Notes under the pieces: model-generated
The model's database searches: none
Told to the model about the DNA's origin: nothing
What the model saw: only the letters and a program-made list of their open reading frames with translations
Source: Corallococcus macrosporus DSM 14697
GTDB lineage: Bacteria; Myxococcota; Myxococcia; Myxococcales; Myxococcaceae
Direction of reading: 5' to 3'
NCBI RefSeq assembly: GCF_002305895.1
Contig: NZ_CP022203.1
Location: 7,102,001-7,166,000, forward strand
DNA: 64,000 bases
In this document: one piece after another, positions 61,347 through 64,000 of the stretch
Position numbering within the stretch: position 1 is the stretch's first letter
How the letters are laid out: the number at the start of each line of letters is the position of its first letter
Made by a program: the position numbers and the translations under genes

Positions 61347-62219
61347 TCAACGCTTACCAGGGCGGGCCTTCGCGCCGTCAACGGCCGGCGCCCCCGGCTC
61401 GGCACGGCGGCCGTCCCGGGGCTGGCACCGGGGGCAGAAGTGGGTGGTACGGCCGCCCTGGGTGAAGGACTCGACCTGGGTGCCGCACTGGGAGCATGGG
61501 CCCCCGGCGCGACCGTACACCAGGAATGGATTCTCCGAGCGCCCCTCCTCCAGGTACACCGGCTCCTCCCCTTCCTGCTCCTTGAGGCCGAAGTCGATGG
61601 AGGCGCGGATGGCCTGCACCAGCCGCTTCCACTCCTCCGGCGTCAGGGTGCCGGGCAGGCGGCAGGGGTGGAGGCCGGCGCGGAAGAGCGCCTCGGCGGC
61701 GTGGATGTTGCCCAGGCCGGAGATGCGCTCCTGGTCCATCAGCGCCACCTTCAGCTCCCGCCGGGAGGCGCCCAGGGCCTGCTCGAGCTGCCCCGAGGTG
61801 AGGCCATCCGCCAGCGGATCCCTCCCCAGGATGCGCACCGCGTCCAGCTCCCGCAGGCGCGAGGCGGGCGCCGGCTCCAGGCGGCCGAACATCCGTGGAT
61901 CGGAAAAGTGGATGACCTGGCCGTCATCCAGGTGGAACCGGGCGCGGCTGTAGGGCGCCACCTGGCCCTCGGCGCGGCGGACGAACTTGCCCGTCATCCC
62001 CAGGTGCCCCATCAACCCCCGGCCGCCCTCGAAGGCGAAGAGCAGGTACTTGCCCCGGCGGACCAGCGACTCCAGGCGGCCGGTCAGCAGGTTGAACTGC
62101 TGGCGCTCGGCGCCCCGGAAGATGCGGGTGTCCTCGGATTCGGTGCGCACGAGGCGCCGGTCGCTGAACCAGCGCACCAGGTTGCGCCGGGCGATTTCGA
62201 CTTCGGGTAGCTCAGGCAT
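61347..62219 (-). CDS. mutM: Formamidopyrimidine-DNA glycosylase
   Basis: 290-residue base-excision enzyme removing oxidised purines. The start MPELPEVE gives the catalytic Pro2/Glu3; the conserved Lys is in VRRGKYLLF (about residue 56), the H2TH region in ERISGLGNIHAAEALFRAG, and the C-terminal zinc finger CSQCGTQVESFTQGGRTTHFCPRC is complete. A basic 28-residue extension follows the finger. ATG at 62219 must be the start because the N-terminal Pro is catalytic. It lies 76 bases upstream of the operon and in the same direction. Confidence 0.96.
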   Translation of the reverse strand: MPELPEVEIARRNLVRWFSDRRLVRTESEDTRIFRGAERQQFNLLTGRLESLVRRGKYLLFAFEGGRGLMGHLGMTGKFVRRAEGQVAPYSRARFHLDDGQVIHFSDPRMFGRLEPAPASRLRELDAVRILGRDPLADGLTSGQLEQALGASRRELKVALMDQERISGLGNIHAAEALFRAGLHPCRLPGTLTPEEWKRLVQAIRASIDFGLKEQEGEEPVYLEEGRSENPFLVYGRAGGPCSQCGTQVESFTQGGRTTHFCPRCQPRDGRRAEPGAPAVDGAKARPGKR

Positions 62220-62423
62220 CCTGCGGGGCACATACACCGGCGGGGCGCCCCACGCACCGCCAACCTGCCGGGCAGCCAACACCGGCCCCCGGCCCGGGCG
62301 GAGACCGGATGCCCGGAGGCTTGCACCACGCGGCCCTTGAAGGCAGGTGCCGATGTGGGCCAGCGTCCCGCAATCCCGCGCGGCAACGCGGCGAAGACCC
62401 CTGGCACGAAAGGCACCACTCGC

Positions 62424-63248
62424 ATGCAGCGCATCCTCGTGGCGGTACTCGGACTCACCCTGACAACGGGCCTGTCGGCGGGCTGCACCCAGCAGCGCAT
62501 CAGCGCGGAGAAGGCCGTGGCGCGCGCCTTCATCTCAGACGAGGAGGAGGAGAAGCTCGGCAAGCAGGTCAAGGCGGAGCTGGAGACGAAGGAGAAGATC
62601 AAGTACGTGGAGGACCCCGCCGTCGTCGACTACGTGCGCGGCATCTCCGCCAGCATCCTGAAGCAAGCCTCCAAGGACCGGCCCGGGGTGAAGTGGAAGA
62701 TCCACGTCATCGACGACCCGAAGACGGTCAACGCGTTCGCCACGCCCGGTGGCTACCTGTACGTGTACACGGGCCTCATCCTGGCCGCGGACACGGAGGC
62801 GGAGCTGGCCGGCGTCATGGCGCACGAGGCGGGCCACGTGGTGGGCCGGCACTCGGCGCGCGCCATGGTCAACCAGATGGGCCTGCAGACCATCACCCAG
62901 GCGGCGCTGGGGAAGAACCCGGGCACCGTGGCGCAGATCGCCGCGCAGCTCGTGAGCGGCGGCACGATGCTGGCGCACGGCCGCGGCGAGGAGATTGAAG
63001 CCGACGAGTACGGCGCGCGCTACGCCTCCGGCGCGGGCTACGACCCGCGGGGCCTCGTCACCTTCTTCGAGAAGCTCCAGAAGGAGCAGGGTGACACGCC
63101 CGCGATGATGAAGTGGCTGAGCACCCACCCCACCAACCGGGACCGCATCGCGAACATCCAGAAGATCATCTCGGAGAAGAAGCTGCGCGGCAGCAACAAC
63201 GGGCCGGGCGGGCTGCCCCCCATCAAGCAGTCGCTGGGCGGCAAGTAG
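62424..63248 (+). CDS. M48-family metalloprotease lipoprotein (BepA/YggG-like)
   Basis: 274-residue zinc protease anchored by lipidation: signal peptide with lipobox LSAGC (Cys21). The zinc motif HEAGH is at residues 134-138 and the third ligand Glu is in EEIEADEYGARYA. Family motifs NAFATPGGYLYVYTGLI and LSTHPTNRDRI are also complete. Such periplasmic proteases degrade misfolded outer-membrane proteins. The ATG at 62424 gives the lipoprotein start; upstream in-frame sequence has no signal. Divergent from mutM with a 204-base gap. Confidence 0.93.
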   Translation: MQRILVAVLGLTLTTGLSAGCTQQRISAEKAVARAFISDEEEEKLGKQVKAELETKEKIKYVEDPAVVDYVRGISASILKQASKDRPGVKWKIHVIDDPKTVNAFATPGGYLYVYTGLILAADTEAELAGVMAHEAGHVVGRHSARAMVNQMGLQTITQAALGKNPGTVAQIAAQLVSGGTMLAHGRGEEIEADEYGARYASGAGYDPRGLVTFFEKLQKEQGDTPAMMKWLSTHPTNRDRIANIQKIISEKKLRGSNNGPGGLPPIKQSLGGK

Positions 63249-63252
63249 CCGT

Positions 63253-64000
63253 TCAGTGCAGCGTGGAGGAGCGGGGGTCCTGCTCCTCCACGGTGGGCTC
63301 GGGCTCCTTGCCCCGGGCCACGCGCCGCCGCCACCGGAAGCGCGCCAGCTTCGAGCGCATGGCGGTGCTGGCGCTCTTGGCCGCGCCAGCCGTCTTCAGG
63401 GGCGGCTCCAGCGGCGCGGGCTCGTCGAAGCCACGCGCCCCCTTGGACTTCCCCTCCGCCGAGGCGTGCTCGAGGATGGCGTTGACTTCGCCGCCCAAGA
63501 TGAAGATGAGCCCGGAGAGGTAGAGCCACAGCAGCAGCACCATCACGCCGCCGATGGAGCCGTACGTGACGTTGTACTGGCCGAAGTGCTCCACGTACTG
63601 CGTGAAGCCCCAGGTGCTCGCCAGCCACAGGCCGGTGCCCAGCACGGAGCCGGGGGTGATGTACTTGAAGCGCTGCTTCACGTCCGGCAGCAGGTAGTAG
63701 CAGAGCGCCAGCACCAGCATCACCAGCGACGCGGTGAAGGGCCAGCGCAGCCAGGACCACACCAGGTGGAAGGCGTCCACGAGCTGCAGCTTCCCCGCCA
63801 GCCACAGCCCCAGCCGTCCGCCGAGCAGGAACACGGCGAAGGACAGCGGGATGAGCAGCGAGCCCATCACCGTCACCAGCATCGCCAGGCCCTGCGTCTT
63901 CCAGAGGGGCCGGGACTCCGTGACGTCGTAGGCCAGGTTGAGCGCGGTGCGCAGCGCGTTCACCCCGCGTGACGCGGACCACAGCGTGATGACCAGACCG
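63253..64000 (-). CDS. YihY/BrkB (virulence factor BrkB family) membrane protein, 5' end cut
   Basis: C-terminal about 249 residues of a YihY/BrkB-type inner-membrane protein. Hydrophobic segments (about six in the full family) are seen, with the family motifs TLWSASRGVNALRTALNLAYD, VWSWLRWPFTASLVMLVLALCYYLLPDVKQRFKYITPGSVLGT and GSIGGVMVLLLWLYLSGLIFILGGEVNA. The C-terminal 55 residues are basic and soluble. The frame continues past 64000, so the true start lies outside. Its stop is 4 bases from that of the protease. Confidence 0.88.
   Translation of the reverse strand, partial: GLVITLWSASRGVNALRTALNLAYDVTESRPLWKTQGLAMLVTVMGSLLIPLSFAVFLLGGRLGLWLAGKLQLVDAFHLVWSWLRWPFTASLVMLVLALCYYLLPDVKQRFKYITPGSVLGTGLWLASTWGFTQYVEHFGQYNVTYGSIGGVMVLLLWLYLSGLIFILGGEVNAILEHASAEGKSKGARGFDEPAPLEPPLKTAGAAKSASTAMRSKLARFRWRRRVARGKEPEPTVEEQDPRSSTLH

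Noticed and set aside
62401-62420. A TGGCAC-containing stretch resembling a sigma-54 promoter before the M48 gene
   Set aside because: The -12 half (TTGCA) is missing at the right spacing; judged chance.

Overview
The window is about 70% GC, densely packed and rich in Ser/Thr kinase, chemoreceptor and lipoprotein genes. Together with a TIGR04551-like outer-membrane protein and paralogue-rich families typical of myxobacteria, this points to a myxobacterium of the Myxococcaceae (Myxococcus/Corallococcus type); the species cannot be fixed from the sequence alone. No rRNA, tRNA, CRISPR array, insertion sequence or phage gene was seen. About 60 protein genes are supported, two of them cut by the window edges, and no intergenic gap exceeds about 260 bases.

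Layout. 1-8.7 kb: end-truncated thiolase, membrane protein, DsbA-like isomerase, large kinase/ATPase fusion, trypsin-like lipoprotein, response regulator, DUF488. 8.7-13.5 kb: a tightly coupled purine (urate) degradation operon reading leftward: flavoprotein (candidate urate hydroxylase), allantoinase, allantoicase, OHCU decarboxylase, hydroxyisourate hydrolase. 13.6-16.2 kb: PruA and an aldose epimerase, ended by a 26-bp inverted repeat. 16.3-21.2 kb: LysR regulator divergent from an acyl-CoA dehydrogenase / SDR / APH-like kinase / histidine phosphatase operon that resembles a split ACAD10/11 or Lva (4-hydroxyacyl-CoA) pathway. 21.2-28.4 kb: Ada-like repair protein, MetX-like hydrolase, TatB-TatC-ion channel operon with an enlarged TatC, MFS pump. 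28.4-38.4 kb: chemoreceptor, HDAC-like deacetylase, SDR, PyrF, PBP1A, RluD-type pseudouridine synthase, pentapeptide protein.

38.5-43.7 kb: the most striking region, a five-gene leftward operon with overlapping ends: PAAR-like spike protein, a HEAT-repeat/degenerate thiolase fusion, a small AHH-motif nuclease, an Imm11-like protein and an Imm49-like protein. This reads as a type VI secretion effector-adaptor-toxin-immunity island.

43.9-64 kb is mainly housekeeping: MOSC, MBL-fold exonuclease, EamA transporter, a peptidase-like/GNAT fusion, Coa1-like protein, acyl-CoA dehydrogenase with EtfB-EtfA (behind a clear palindromic operator and followed by a terminator), transaldolase with its own terminator, KdsD-like isomerase, then an eight-gene leftward operon (TIGR04551 protein, LptM-like lipoprotein, LysA, DapA, DapB, FAH-family enzyme, FolK, TPR protein) joining lysine/diaminopimelate synthesis, folate synthesis and envelope proteins. 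MutM, an M48 lipoprotein protease and a right-truncated YihY/BrkB membrane protein close the window. Stop/start overlaps of the ATGA type are frequent and indicate translational coupling in the purine, toxin and lysine operons.
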